This document shows, one piece after another, positions 39,678 through 48,284 of a stretch of 64,000 nucleotides of DNA. Below the pieces are notes generated by a model. That model had not been told where the DNA came from and did no database searches. It was given only the letters and a program-made list of their open reading frames with translations. A program made the translations under genes and the position numbers. The first letter of the stretch is position 1, and each line of letters begins with the position of its first letter. This DNA is from Thermoflexus hugenholtzii JAD2 (lineage in GTDB: Bacteria; Chloroflexota; Anaerolineae; Thermoflexales; Thermoflexaceae): the NCBI RefSeq assembly GCF_900187885.1, contig NZ_FYEK01000012.1, positions 106,710 through 170,709 of the forward strand, in the 5' to 3' direction.

Positions 39678-41114
39678 ATGGATCGCGGGAGGCTTCTCCA
39701 ATCGATCGCCTGGCTTGGGCTGGGCGCGTTCTGCCTCTGGGGTTACTGGCGCTCCCAACAGACAGTAACCCTCCTCCTGGATGATCGGATCATCTCCATT
39801 AGAACCCATCAACGAACCGTGGCTGGGGCGCTGCGGGAGGCCGGGGTGTCCTTGCGTCCGGAGGACGAGGTCTCTCCGGCCCCGGATCAGGAGATCCGCC
39901 CACCGGCCCTCATCCGGGTCCGCCGGGCCCAGCCGGTGTGGATCCGGGTGGAGGGGAGAGGGACGGAGCCCTCTCGGCAGCTCCGGGTTTACACCCTCCA
40001 TTGGGATCCGGAGGCCATCCTGCGGCAGGCAGGGGTGGAGCGGGAGCCTGGGGACGCGCTGTGGGTGGATGGCCAGCCCTGGCCCTTCAGCGCGAAGGCA
40101 ACGGACGGGGGAGCGCCCCCCCGGGAGATCCGCATCCAGCGGGCGGCCCCTCTGGTCCTGCGCCTGGAGGATGGATCCCGCCGGGTGATCCTGACCACTG
40201 CGCCCACCGTGGGGGCCGCCCTCCGGGAGGCGGGCTTCTCCCTGCACCCGGCGGATCGTCTGATCCCGGGTCCCGAAACCATGCTGAACGGCGGGCTGCA
40301 GGTGAGTCTCTTTCGCGCCCGTCCCATCACCGTGGAGGCCGACGGCCGTGTCCAGGTGGTGCATACCACCGCCCGGACCGTTCGGGATCTGTTGTGGGAG
40401 CTCGGGCTCTCCCTGCATGGCCAGGATCGGGTGATCCCGGAGGAAGGGGCGGCCCTGCAAGGCGGAGAGACGGTGCAGGTGATCCGGGTGAGGGAGGACT
40501 TTGAGATCGAAGAGAGCCCGATCCCCTTCCGCACGGTCTGGGAGCCGGACCCGAACCTAGAGCTGGACACGTGGGTGCAGAAGGCCCCGGGGCGGAACGG
40601 ATTGCTGCAGCGACGGATCCGCGTCCGGTATGAGAACGGCCAGGCGGTGGCCCGGGAGGTGGTGGATGAGACGGTGGTCCGGCCACCGGAGCCCCGGGTG
40701 TGGGTCTATGGGACGAAGATCGTGGTGCGCACCCTGGAAACCCCGGAGGGCCCGGTGGAATACTGGCGGCGGATCCGGATGCTGGCCACCTCCTACAGCG
40801 CCTCCACCGCCGGGGTTCATCCCTCCGCCTCCTACTTCGGGCGGACACGGACCGGGCTGCCCATGCAGCGGGGGATCGTGGCCGTGGACCCGCGGGTCAT
40901 CCGCCTGGGGTGGCGGGTGTATGTGCCGGGCTATGGGATCGGCCTGGCGGCCGACACCGGCGGGGGGATCATCGGCCGCCGCATCGACCTGGGTTACAAC
41001 GATGAGGATCTGGTCCTCTGGTATCGATGGGTGGACGTGTATCTGCTGACGCCGGTGCCGCCTCCGGAATCCATCCCCTATGTGTTGCCGGACTGGCCCT
41101 CCCCGCCTCCATGA
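39678..41114 (+). CDS. Rpf/YabE-like wall protein: DUF348 repeats, G5 and 3D domain
   Basis: A 478-residue exported protein. After an N-terminal helix (AWLGLGAFCLWGYW) come three DUF348 repeats (patterns TVAGALREAGVSLRPEDEVSP and TVGAALREAGFSLHPADRLIP), then a G5-like segment, and finally a 3D domain (RMLATSYSAS...GIVAVDPRVIRLGWRVYVPGYGIGLAADTGG) whose three Asp are the likely catalytic residues of a lytic transglycosylase. YabE-type genes commonly sit next to rsmA, and here rsmA overlaps its stop by ATGA. No good ribosome site precedes the ATG, which lies about 80 bp beyond the SRP RNA. Confidence 0.85.
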   Translation: MDRGRLLQSIAWLGLGAFCLWGYWRSQQTVTLLLDDRIISIRTHQRTVAGALREAGVSLRPEDEVSPAPDQEIRPPALIRVRRAQPVWIRVEGRGTEPSRQLRVYTLHWDPEAILRQAGVEREPGDALWVDGQPWPFSAKATDGGAPPREIRIQRAAPLVLRLEDGSRRVILTTAPTVGAALREAGFSLHPADRLIPGPETMLNGGLQVSLFRARPITVEADGRVQVVHTTARTVRDLLWELGLSLHGQDRVIPEEGAALQGGETVQVIRVREDFEIEESPIPFRTVWEPDPNLELDTWVQKAPGRNGLLQRRIRVRYENGQAVAREVVDETVVRPPEPRVWVYGTKIVVRTLETPEGPVEYWRRIRMLATSYSASTAGVHPSASYFGRTRTGLPMQRGIVAVDPRVIRLGWRVYVPGYGIGLAADTGGGIIGRRIDLGYNDEDLVLWYRWVDVYLLTPVPPPESIPYVLPDWPSPPP

Positions 41115-41974
41115 GCGTCTGGATGCCTCCTCCGCCTCCGATGCCCTGGCCCCGCTATCTGAAAGCCCACGGCCTGTATCCTCGCAAGGAGCTGGGCCAG
41201 CATTTTCTCATCGAGGAGTCTTTCCTGGCCCGTATCGTCGAGGCGGCGGAGCTGGAGGCCGGGGAGTGGGCGCTGGAGATCGGGGCGGGCCCCGGCATCC
41301 TCACCCGGCATCTGGCCCTTCGGGCCGCTCACGTGGTGGCGGTGGAGGTCGACACTCGCTTCCTCCCGCTCCTGCAGGAGATCCTGGCCCCTTACTCCAA
41401 CATCACCGTCATCCCAGGGGATATCCTGGCCCTGGATCCGGGGGCGCTGGTGCAGGGCCACCCCTATCGGGTGATCGGGAACATCCCTTACTACATCACA
41501 TCGGCGATCCTGCGCCACGTGATGGAAGCCTCCCCCCGTCCCCGCCGGGTGGTGCTCACCGTTCAGCACGAGGTGGCCCGGCGGATCACGGCCGGGCCGG
41601 GCGCGATGAGCCTGCTGGCGGTGAGCGTGCAGGTGTATGGGCGTCCCCGCGTGGTGGCGCGCATCCCGGCGGGGGCTTTCTGGCCCCGCCCGAAGGTGGA
41701 TTCCGCCGTCGTGGTGATCGATCCCTACGAGCGGCCGGCGGTGGACCTCGGGGATCCGGACTGGTTCTTCGAGGTGGTCCGGGCAGGGTTCCAGCAGCGC
41801 CGCAAGCAGCTCCACAACGCCCTATCCCACGGCCTGGGGCTTCCGGATCCCGTCGTGCGGGAGGCGCTGACCCGGGCGGGTATCGACCCCGCCCGCCGGG
41901 CGGAGACCCTCTCCCTGGAGGAGTGGGCGGCCCTCAGCGCGGCCCTCCGTCCCCTCCGTCATGCGACCGGATGA
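41111..41974 (+). CDS. rsmA: 16S rRNA dimethyladenosine transferase
   Basis: RsmA (KsgA) dimethylates two adjacent adenosines near the 3' end of 16S rRNA, using SAM. At 287 residues it is normal. Motifs: KELGQHFLI at the start, ALEIGAGPGILTRHLA (SAM binding), VVAVEVD, the catalytic GNIPYYITSAIL (NxPY), and FQQRRKQLHNAL near the end. The N terminus has a Pro-rich stretch. The start at 41111 is placed by the ATGA overlap with the gene before it. Confidence 0.95.
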   Translation: MSVWMPPPPPMPWPRYLKAHGLYPRKELGQHFLIEESFLARIVEAAELEAGEWALEIGAGPGILTRHLALRAAHVVAVEVDTRFLPLLQEILAPYSNITVIPGDILALDPGALVQGHPYRVIGNIPYYITSAILRHVMEASPRPRRVVLTVQHEVARRITAGPGAMSLLAVSVQVYGRPRVVARIPAGAFWPRPKVDSAVVVIDPYERPAVDLGDPDWFFEVVRAGFQQRRKQLHNALSHGLGLPDPVVREALTRAGIDPARRAETLSLEEWAALSAALRPLRHATG

Positions 41975-41990
41975 GGCCCCCGGATCGGCC

Positions 41991-43211
41991 CTATCGGTCC
42001 TCCAAAGGAAGCGGGAAGACCCACGGGCCCGGCCAGCGGACCGGCTCCGGCGTTCCGGACTGGGGGAAGCCCACCAGCTCCAGGACGTAGAGGGCCGTCG
42101 GGCGGGGGCGCGTCCGGCCGGATGAAGACAGGTCGAAGAAGAGATCCTGGCATACATGTCCCTCGTTGGGTGTGATGGTGAGCTGGATCAGCGATGCGAC
42201 CCCTATCTGCGTCGTCTGCGAGGAGCGCTCTCCTTCGGCGGTGGCCTCGCTTTCTTTGAACTTCTGCTCTGCCGCGAGGGTCCAGCGCAGCCGAGGGTCC
42301 GGCGGGCGGAAGCACACCCGCGCCCGCGTCCCCGACGGCGTCTCCACCCATCGCTCCAGGGCGAGCGTTAAGCCCCGCGCCGTCGCCGTTTGAGGGCCAT
42401 ATACAATCGCCTCTCGGACCACCGGCACCGTCACGTCGAACTGGAAGGTGTGCACCGCCCGGGGGGTAGGGAGCGCCGGAGGGGGCAGCGCACTCGTCTC
42501 CGAGGCTCCACCCGCGGGCCCGGCCTCCGGGGCGATCTCGACGCGCAGCAACCCGGGGGCGGAGGCCACGGTGGGCAGCGCACGCAAGGTGACTTGCATC
42601 CGGAGGGCGAGGGTCTCCGGGAGCCGGGCGGGCCAGTCGGGCAGCGCCCAGGGATCGAACTCGATCACCCCGGCCATCTCCCCCGGGAGGAGCGGAAGGC
42701 CTGAGCCCTCCGAAGCCCCCGCCAGGCTGGTCCTGATCAGGGGGGGCAGAGGGTGCCCGGCGGTGTCCTCTAATGTGAACTCTGGAAGCCACACGGTATC
42801 TGCGGACTCGGGAAGTCCTCGCACCCGATAGCCGATCAGGACGCGGTTGGCGTCGACATAAGCTCGCTCCAAGGTCACGGTGATCCCGTCCTGGCGCTGG
42901 CTCTGGGCCAGCGGGCGGGCTTTCCCAGCGCGCTCCAGAGGGCCGATGAAAGGGAAAGCCTCCCAGAGATAGCGGGCCCAGGCCATCCCCGCCAGGGCCA
43001 GCACCAGGGCCAGCCCGGCCAGCCCCCACGCCCAGGCCCGGCGTCCTCCGAATCGGATCCGCCGCGCCGGAGTCGTGAACAGCCGGGCCTGAAGGGCCGG
43101 CCACAGATCCACATCCTCCCGGACCCGAGACCGGGCGATTCGATCCAGAGCCTCCTGCAATGGAGCTTCCGGTTCTGAATCCATCGGGAACCCCTTTCGC
43201 TCTTCCATCAT
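41991..43211 (-). CDS. DUF4179-like membrane protein, probable anti-sigma factor
   Basis: A protein of about 406 residues downstream of an ECF sigma gene by 18 bp. The N-terminal cytoplasmic part (residues 1-65) precedes one membrane helix (WGLAGLALVLALAGMAWA). The outer part is beta-rich and starts with GITVTLERAYVDANRVLIGYRVRGL, the DUF4179 pattern found in sigma-linked membrane proteins. Position and topology suggest that it holds the sigma factor at the membrane; no zinc anti-sigma motif (HxxxCxxC) is seen. I use the first ATG (43211), which has GGGAG six bases upstream; a GTG lies one codon earlier. Confidence 0.72.
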   Translation of the reverse strand: MMEERKGFPMDSEPEAPLQEALDRIARSRVREDVDLWPALQARLFTTPARRIRFGGRRAWAWGLAGLALVLALAGMAWARYLWEAFPFIGPLERAGKARPLAQSQRQDGITVTLERAYVDANRVLIGYRVRGLPESADTVWLPEFTLEDTAGHPLPPLIRTSLAGASEGSGLPLLPGEMAGVIEFDPWALPDWPARLPETLALRMQVTLRALPTVASAPGLLRVEIAPEAGPAGGASETSALPPPALPTPRAVHTFQFDVTVPVVREAIVYGPQTATARGLTLALERWVETPSGTRARVCFRPPDPRLRWTLAAEQKFKESEATAEGERSSQTTQIGVASLIQLTITPNEGHVCQDLFFDLSSSGRTRPRPTALYVLELVGFPQSGTPEPVRWPGPWVFPLPLEDR

Positions 43212-43229
43212 CACGATCTCCCTTGGGGA

Positions 43230-43763
43230 TCATTCCGTTAGCCAGCGTCGCAGGCGCTGCCGGGCCTCGTGGAGATGGCGCTTGACGGTGCCGACGGCGC
43301 AGCCCAGGGCTGCGGCCAGCTCCTCCTCGCGCATCCCCTCGTAGTAGCGGAGGACCACCAGCGTCCGCTGGGTCGGCGAGAGGCGTGCCAGGGCACGGGC
43401 CAGCTGCGCCAGGGCCTCCGAGCTGTCCAGCTGCTCCGCCGGGTCCGCATGCGGGTCCGGGTCGTTCCCCTCCACCGAATCGGCTTCCATCGGGGTCTCT
43501 CGGCCCTCCCGACGGGCCAGGCGCAGGGCTTCGTGCACCACCAGCTGGCGGAACCAGGGCCAGAACGGGGCATTCGGGCGGAAGGATCGCCGATGCCGCC
43601 AGGCCCGCACGAACGCCTCCTGAACGGCGTCCTCCGCCTGCATGGGATCCGGCAGGATCAGGGCGGCGATCCGCAGGGCCCGCTGCTGATAGCGGCGCAC
43701 CAAGGCGGCCATCCCCTCTGGATCCCCCGCCCGCCACCGCGCGATCGCCTCTCCCTCTTCCAT
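43230..43763 (-). CDS. ECF-type RNA polymerase sigma factor
   Basis: A 177-residue ECF sigma. Region 2 is visible in AGDPEGMAALVRRYQQRALRIA and DAVQEAFVRAWRHRRSF, and region 4 in LARLSPTQRTLVVLRYYEGMREEELAAALGCAVGTVKRHLHEARQRLR. An acidic linker (EADSVEGNDPDPHADPAEQ) separates them. I start it at 43763 because sigma homology begins there (MEEGEAIARWRAGD). An ATG at 43793 would overlap the crystallin-like gene by 14 bp. The probable membrane anti-sigma gene follows. Confidence 0.88.
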   Translation of the reverse strand: MEEGEAIARWRAGDPEGMAALVRRYQQRALRIAALILPDPMQAEDAVQEAFVRAWRHRRSFRPNAPFWPWFRQLVVHEALRLARREGRETPMEADSVEGNDPDPHADPAEQLDSSEALAQLARALARLSPTQRTLVVLRYYEGMREEELAAALGCAVGTVKRHLHEARQRLRRWLTE

Positions 43764-43779
43764 CCCGTCGAACCCTGGA

Positions 43780-44553
43780 CTAAGGCTGCGCATACAGCGA
43801 GGAAGCCCGATCGTTCCAGTTGAACTCCCGCAGATCCGGTGCCGTCCAACCTCGGGGAATCGCCAGGTAATTGCCTTGGAAGTTTATATGTTCCCACATA
43901 ACCAGCTGGGAGATCCCAGTAGCCGCTTGGGCGGAGGAGATGCAGTCGTTCCAGTTTCCCGCACAAGGGCCGGGAACTTGACGCAAATCGGATAACGCCC
44001 CACCGGCGTTCACCCCCAGCTCCCACCCCTGGCAGTGGATATGTTCCCAGTTCCGACTCCAGAAGGGATCCGGCGGCGGACAAAGTTGTTGAGGCCCGAG
44101 GCTGCCGGAAGGCGGGGCTTCATCCGCCGGCTCCACACGAACCACGTTCCCTTCGATCCACACCCGCAACGGACGAACCGGTGGCGGGTAGGCGATCGGT
44201 GGATTCCCCCATTCCTCTTGCAGGAAGCGATCGCAGGCCTCTTTTGTGGAGAAGGCATGGAGCGCTCCATTTCGAGAGAAGGTGAAACAGAGATGGATAC
44301 CCCACCGATTGAGAGTGGCCTGGATCCGGTTGAATTCTTCCGGCTCGTAGCGCAGGCCGTCCAGGATCACCGGGACCTGCACGCCTTCGGTCTGGGTGAG
44401 GGGCTCGGCCATCACCCCAGGACGGCCCGGGGTGTCCGGGGTTGCGGGGGCCGGTCCCTGGGGATCCCCATCGGGGGGTGGGGCGGCTCCCATCAGGCCC
44501 AGGAGGGCCAGGGCGAAGAGGATAGGAACCCACCGGAATCGAAGGCCTCGCAT
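43780..44553 (-). CDS. Secreted beta/gamma-crystallin-like protein
   Basis: A 257-residue protein with a signal peptide (FRWVPILFALALLGLMGAAPP) cut near residue 24. A Pro-rich linker and a domain of unknown type follow (VPVILDGLRYEPEEFNRIQATL). The C-terminal third has two Greek-key motifs like beta/gamma-crystallins: WEHIHCQGWELGV...NDCISSAQ and WEHINFQGNYLAI...NDRASSLYA, the second with the N-D-x-x-S-S calcium-type signature. It may bind calcium or a surface polymer. Its leader and signal peptide closely match those of the gene at 45900-46520. Confidence 0.72.
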   Translation of the reverse strand: MRGLRFRWVPILFALALLGLMGAAPPPDGDPQGPAPATPDTPGRPGVMAEPLTQTEGVQVPVILDGLRYEPEEFNRIQATLNRWGIHLCFTFSRNGALHAFSTKEACDRFLQEEWGNPPIAYPPPVRPLRVWIEGNVVRVEPADEAPPSGSLGPQQLCPPPDPFWSRNWEHIHCQGWELGVNAGGALSDLRQVPGPCAGNWNDCISSAQAATGISQLVMWEHINFQGNYLAIPRGWTAPDLREFNWNDRASSLYAQP

Positions 44554-44660
44554 TGCCGCACCTCCCGTTGAAGGTTTTTCCACCCGATATACCCGAGGTG
44601 AGGGGCGGGAGGTTGGGGGGAGGGGAGGCGGTGGGAATCCTGGGTGGATGGAGGGTGTGA
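44455..44660. repeat. Duplicated leader cassette, copy 1
   Basis: About 200 bp here match 46424-46632. They span the signal-peptide coding region, the ribosome site and the upstream region of the crystallin-like gene. The longest identical block is the G-rich run GGTGAGGGGCGGGAGGTTGG and its continuation (about 44597-44636), with several G-tracts that could form a quadruplex. No other gene is seen between 44554 and 44794. Confidence 0.75.
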
Positions 44661-44794
44661 AAAGGGGGGCGGGCCGCACGGAGGCCCACCCCCGGCGCCT
44701 GGAGCCATCGGCGGAGCGCACCCCCTTGAATCGTATCTCTCAACTCTGTGAGAAGATGATGGATTCCTCCGACCAGAACCATCGCGATCTGAAG

Positions 44795-45880
44795 CTAAGG
44801 ATCGGCCACCTGGATGGCGATCCGTGGGGAGCCAAACACAAACGGCGCTCGAACCTCCTTGTTCCGAATTGAGCGATACGGATCAAACACATACACCACC
44901 TGCATCTGGTAAATCCCGGGGATTGCGGGAAGCTGGATCTCCCCTTCCAGAATGATCTCCGTGTCCGGTTCCAGACGGGCGACGATCACCTCCTCTCCCC
45001 GGAAGGGGATTTGCCGGTAATTCCAAAAGAATAGCATGGCATAGTCGGCTCCCTTCTCCCCCTTCAGGTTCGATGCCCAGACCGCCAGTGGAAGCGAGCG
45101 CCCTGCCTTCCCCTGGACCACGGTCAGCTGGCTTCCGGGTCGTGAGGGATGATCCCAAGGACCGCGCGGAGGGCGCACTAGGGCAACCTTCAGACTCAAA
45201 TTCACCCAGGGCGGAACGGAAGCCCCGGGGATCGGAGGAGGCAACCAGCGGGCGGGGTGAAGCTTGTGCCCGACTCGGATCCGCGCTCGCCGTCCGACCA
45301 GCCGCTGATCCATCGAAAGCCGATACGCCCAATCTGTGGAGAAATTTAGCGGGTCGAGAAAAGCGATCGCGATCAAATCATGCAACCCCTCTCCAGGTAC
45401 ATCCACCCGCATGGGCAGCTCGATGTCCCCGCCCGGCGTCAAGGGGATCAGATGCAGCAAGCCGTATTTTCCGTTCAGTTCAAAAGGAACCTGCCGGTAA
45501 TCCAGGATCATTGTGACCAGCACGGTGATAGGCTCGGCTGCGCTGAGGACCAGATAGGGAGCAAAAGGCTGGCCGGGAGCCAGGGTGATTTCCTCCGTCT
45601 GCGGGCGCTGCAACGGCGGAATGGATCGATGCTCGGGCCAGACAAACCCAATGCCCACGCCGTGAGGCCGCAGGCCCCAATCGGCGGTGGGGGTCTGAAC
45701 CGCATGGCGTATCATCCCCGCGATCTCGCCGGGAAGAAGCACAGTCTCCGTCGGCCGATCCGAGGGCTCCCGGCACCCACTTCCCAGGCTCAAAATCAAT
45801 GCCACCATCACCAGCCGCCGAAGAAAGCTGCCTTGCCGAATCTTTCCCCAGGACTTCCGTAAGGAACCGTTCTCCATCAT
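44795..45880 (-). CDS. Predicted lipoprotein of unknown function
   Basis: A 361-residue protein with a signal region (RRLVMVALILSLGSGC), where the Cys near residue 36 suggests lipid anchoring, although the residue three before it is Gly, which is not ideal. The rest looks beta-rich and appears to hold two similar halves, each with a W/Y-R-Q-I/V-P-F segment (DYRQVPFELNGKYG and NYRQIPFRGEEV). I do not recognise the family. It lies 19 bp downstream of the secreted protein at 45900-46520. Confidence 0.62.
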   Translation of the reverse strand: MMENGSLRKSWGKIRQGSFLRRLVMVALILSLGSGCREPSDRPTETVLLPGEIAGMIRHAVQTPTADWGLRPHGVGIGFVWPEHRSIPPLQRPQTEEITLAPGQPFAPYLVLSAAEPITVLVTMILDYRQVPFELNGKYGLLHLIPLTPGGDIELPMRVDVPGEGLHDLIAIAFLDPLNFSTDWAYRLSMDQRLVGRRARIRVGHKLHPARWLPPPIPGASVPPWVNLSLKVALVRPPRGPWDHPSRPGSQLTVVQGKAGRSLPLAVWASNLKGEKGADYAMLFFWNYRQIPFRGEEVIVARLEPDTEIILEGEIQLPAIPGIYQMQVVYVFDPYRSIRNKEVRAPFVFGSPRIAIQVADP

Positions 45881-45899
45881 GGAGCCAAGTCTCCTTGAG

Positions 45900-46520
45900 T
45901 CAGTTCATGCATGCCCCATCCCAACTGATGTCTCCGGTCTTAAAGTTGTCATCCTCGAAGCCATCTGTGTGGAAGTGGTGGAGAGATTCCGCATAGATAT
46001 TGCGGCAGAAGACTGGATACCAGAAATAGGTCAAGCATGTTGCTCGTTGTCCGACGCGATGATCTGAGCAAGTTGCCCACCACCCTGTTGACGAAAGGGG
46101 ACGGAGATAGCCGTCTACCCAGATCTCTTGCTCAAAAAGATCGGAGTCGCTGGTGTGAGAGCCATAGTGTCCGAAACCCGGAGGCTCCCAGTGAATCCAG
46201 GCATCCGTATATCCGCTACGGTAGAGCGCTTGTGGATCGATGGGGGATGATACAGGGCGGACAGGGATCTTGCGGATGGCGCCGGGTCCAAAGATCTTAT
46301 ATCCTCCTATCCCAGGCATCATCCCAGGGAACGTCGGGCCGCGTTGTGGATCCAGAATAGGCTCCGAGTTTGTCCATTCGCCCGGAGGGAGGGATGGGGC
46401 ATTCCGGGGCGCAGGGGATGGCCCCCGGGGATCCCCGCTGGAGGGTGGGGCGGCTTCGATCAGGCCCAAGAGGGCCAGGGCGGAGAGGGTGGGGATCGAC
46501 AGGGATCGAAGGCCTCGCAT
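45900..46520 (-). CDS. Secreted protein of unknown function
   Basis: A 206-residue protein with a signal peptide (RSLSIPTLSALALLGLIEAAPP) that is the twin of the one at 43780-44553. A Pro-rich linker follows, then a Cys-, Trp- and Tyr-rich domain (GWWATCSDHRVGQRATCLTYFWYPVFC) that suggests disulfide bonds. No family is recognised; the mature parts of the two twins are not alike. GGGAGGTG precedes the ATG. Confidence 0.62.
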   Translation of the reverse strand: MRGLRSLSIPTLSALALLGLIEAAPPSSGDPRGPSPAPRNAPSLPPGEWTNSEPILDPQRGPTFPGMMPGIGGYKIFGPGAIRKIPVRPVSSPIDPQALYRSGYTDAWIHWEPPGFGHYGSHTSDSDLFEQEIWVDGYLRPLSSTGWWATCSDHRVGQRATCLTYFWYPVFCRNIYAESLHHFHTDGFEDDNFKTGDISWDGACMN

Positions 46521-46632
46521 CGCGGCACCTCCCGTCGAAGATTCTCCACCCGATATACCCGGGGTGAGGGGCGGGAGGTTGGGGGGAGGGGAGGCGGTGG
46601 GAGTCCTATGCGGACGGAGAGTATGAAGACGG
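46424..46632. repeat. Duplicated leader cassette, copy 2
   Basis: This is the second copy of the leader at 44455-44660. It again covers the signal peptide, the ribosome site and the same G-rich run (about 46563-46602). Just upstream it carries a small tandem repeat (GGACGGAGAGTATGAA twice, about 46613-46641). The gap 46521-46706 holds no other gene. Confidence 0.75.
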
Positions 46633-46706
46633 AGAGTATGAAAAGGAGGACAGGCCTCTATGTGGCCTGCCCCCGTGTGCGGATCAAGCGGCGATTCAAG
46701 AGTTGC

Positions 46707-47870
46707 TCAGCGTCGTCGGCGGCGGGACCGGGTGTAGAAGGGCAGCAGCAGGCTCATGGCCGTCTGGAGGAGCTGGCGGCGGGCCCGCAGGGCCATCACC
46801 TTGGCCTGGCGCACCGGCTCCAAGCGGTTGAGATCCGGCAGGCGCACCGGCCAGTTCTCCACCGGGATCGGCCGGTCCTCCGCCCGCACCCCATAGCGCA
46901 CCACCGCCCCGGCCCAGGTCAGCCCGGCCCCGAACCCGATGAGCAGGAGGTTATCCCCCTCCCGGATCCGCCCCTGGGCCATGGCCTCGGCGAAGGCGAT
47001 GGGGATGGAGGCCGCCGAGGTGTTCCCGTAGCGGTCCAGGTTGAGGAACACCTTCTCCATCGGGAAGCCGAGCTCCCGGCAGGCCGCCTCAATGATGCGC
47101 TCGTTGGCCTGGTGAGGGATCATCAGGTCGATCTCATCGGGGGCCAGGCCGCTGCGGGCGATGGCCTCGATGGCGACCTTCCCCAGCACCCGGGTGGCGA
47201 ACTTGAACACCTCCCGGCCGTTCATGCGCAATAGATGGCCCTTGCCCCGGATGGTCTCCTCGGTAATGACGTGATTGGTGGAGATGCCGGGCACGATCAG
47301 GTGCTCCGCCCCCGAGCCATCGGATCCGAGAACGAAGGAAAGCACCCCGGTGGGCAGCTCGCTGGCCTGCAGAACCATGGCCCCGGCCCCGTCGCCGAAG
47401 AGCACAGCTGTGTTGCGATCGCTCCAATCGATGTTGCGGCTGATGATCTCCGCGCCGATGACCAGGATGTTGCGCATCAGCCCGGCGGCGATGAAGGCGT
47501 GGGCCACCGCCATGCCATACATGAAGCCGGTGCATCCGGCGCCCAGGGTGAAGGCTCCGCAACGGGCGTTGATCTTATGCTGAATGATGGATGAGACCGG
47601 AGGGATCACATAATCGGGCGTGGAGGTGGCCACGATGATCAGATCAAGATCCTGGGGCAGGACGCCCGCGCGGGCCATCGCCTCCCGCGCCGCGGCCACC
47701 GAAAGATCCGACATGGTCTCGCCGGGGCCGGCGATCCGCCGCTCCCGGATCCCGGTGCGGGTGAGGATCCATTCCTCCGTGGTATGCAGCTGCTGGGCCA
47801 GCTCGGCGCTGGTCAGTGCCTTCCGGGGGACCGCCATCCCCCATCCGGCGATCCGGCTATACCATGGCAT
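46707..47870 (-). CDS. FabH-like beta-ketoacyl-ACP synthase III
   Basis: A 387-residue condensing enzyme. The Cys-His-Asn triad is present: GAGCTGFMYG, IPHQANERI and YGNTSAASIP. FabH normally starts fatty-acid chains by joining acetyl-CoA (or a branched acyl-CoA) to malonyl-ACP. The protein is about 60 residues longer than typical FabH because of a C-terminal extension that ends in a hydrophobic helix and the basic run YTRSRRRRR. GGAGGGGGCG precedes the ATG, which overlaps the previous gene by 14 bp. Confidence 0.87.
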   Translation of the reverse strand: MPWYSRIAGWGMAVPRKALTSAELAQQLHTTEEWILTRTGIRERRIAGPGETMSDLSVAAAREAMARAGVLPQDLDLIIVATSTPDYVIPPVSSIIQHKINARCGAFTLGAGCTGFMYGMAVAHAFIAAGLMRNILVIGAEIISRNIDWSDRNTAVLFGDGAGAMVLQASELPTGVLSFVLGSDGSGAEHLIVPGISTNHVITEETIRGKGHLLRMNGREVFKFATRVLGKVAIEAIARSGLAPDEIDLMIPHQANERIIEAACRELGFPMEKVFLNLDRYGNTSAASIPIAFAEAMAQGRIREGDNLLLIGFGAGLTWAGAVVRYGVRAEDRPIPVENWPVRLPDLNRLEPVRQAKVMALRARRQLLQTAMSLLLPFYTRSRRRRR

Positions 47871-48264
47871 CGCCCCCTCCTTTCGAATTGGGATCCGGAT
47901 GGGCTTTCCTCACCTGCTTCAGCGAGAGGGCCGAGCGGACCGGCTGCCGTCGGCGATAGGCCCACAGCCCCACCGCGGCCGTTCCCAGGGCCACCCCGAG
48001 CCACCAGAGGGGGATGGCCGGGATGGAGGGCCTCGGGCGGGGAGCTTGTTGGGCCTCCGCCATCAGGCGCTCATACAGCGAGGCCACCCAGGTTGGCCGC
48101 GGCTCCACCGGCCGCAGGGCATCCGCCAGCCGCTCCGCCAGCTGGAAGAGCGCGCGGTCCCGAGGGGAGAACGCCACCGGAGGGAGCGGATACGCCGCTT
48201 CCCCCCGCAACCCCTGTTGCAGACGCGCGGCATGCCGCTCCAGCCACTCTGCGAGATCCGGCAT
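47857..48264 (-). CDS. Small membrane protein downstream of ECF sigma
   Basis: A 135-residue protein. Residues 1-80 are helical and charged (MPDLAEWLERHAARLQQGLR), followed by one membrane helix (IPLWWLGVALGTAAVGLWAY) and a basic tail. It lies 20 bp after an ECF sigma gene, where an anti-sigma or a membrane partner of the sigma is often found, but no known anti-sigma motif is seen. The start at 48264 has GGAGG upstream. Confidence 0.65.
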   Translation of the reverse strand: MPDLAEWLERHAARLQQGLRGEAAYPLPPVAFSPRDRALFQLAERLADALRPVEPRPTWVASLYERLMAEAQQAPRPRPSIPAIPLWWLGVALGTAAVGLWAYRRRQPVRSALSLKQVRKAHPDPNSKGGGDAMV

Positions 48265-48284
48265 GATGTCCTCCGGGAAGGGAT

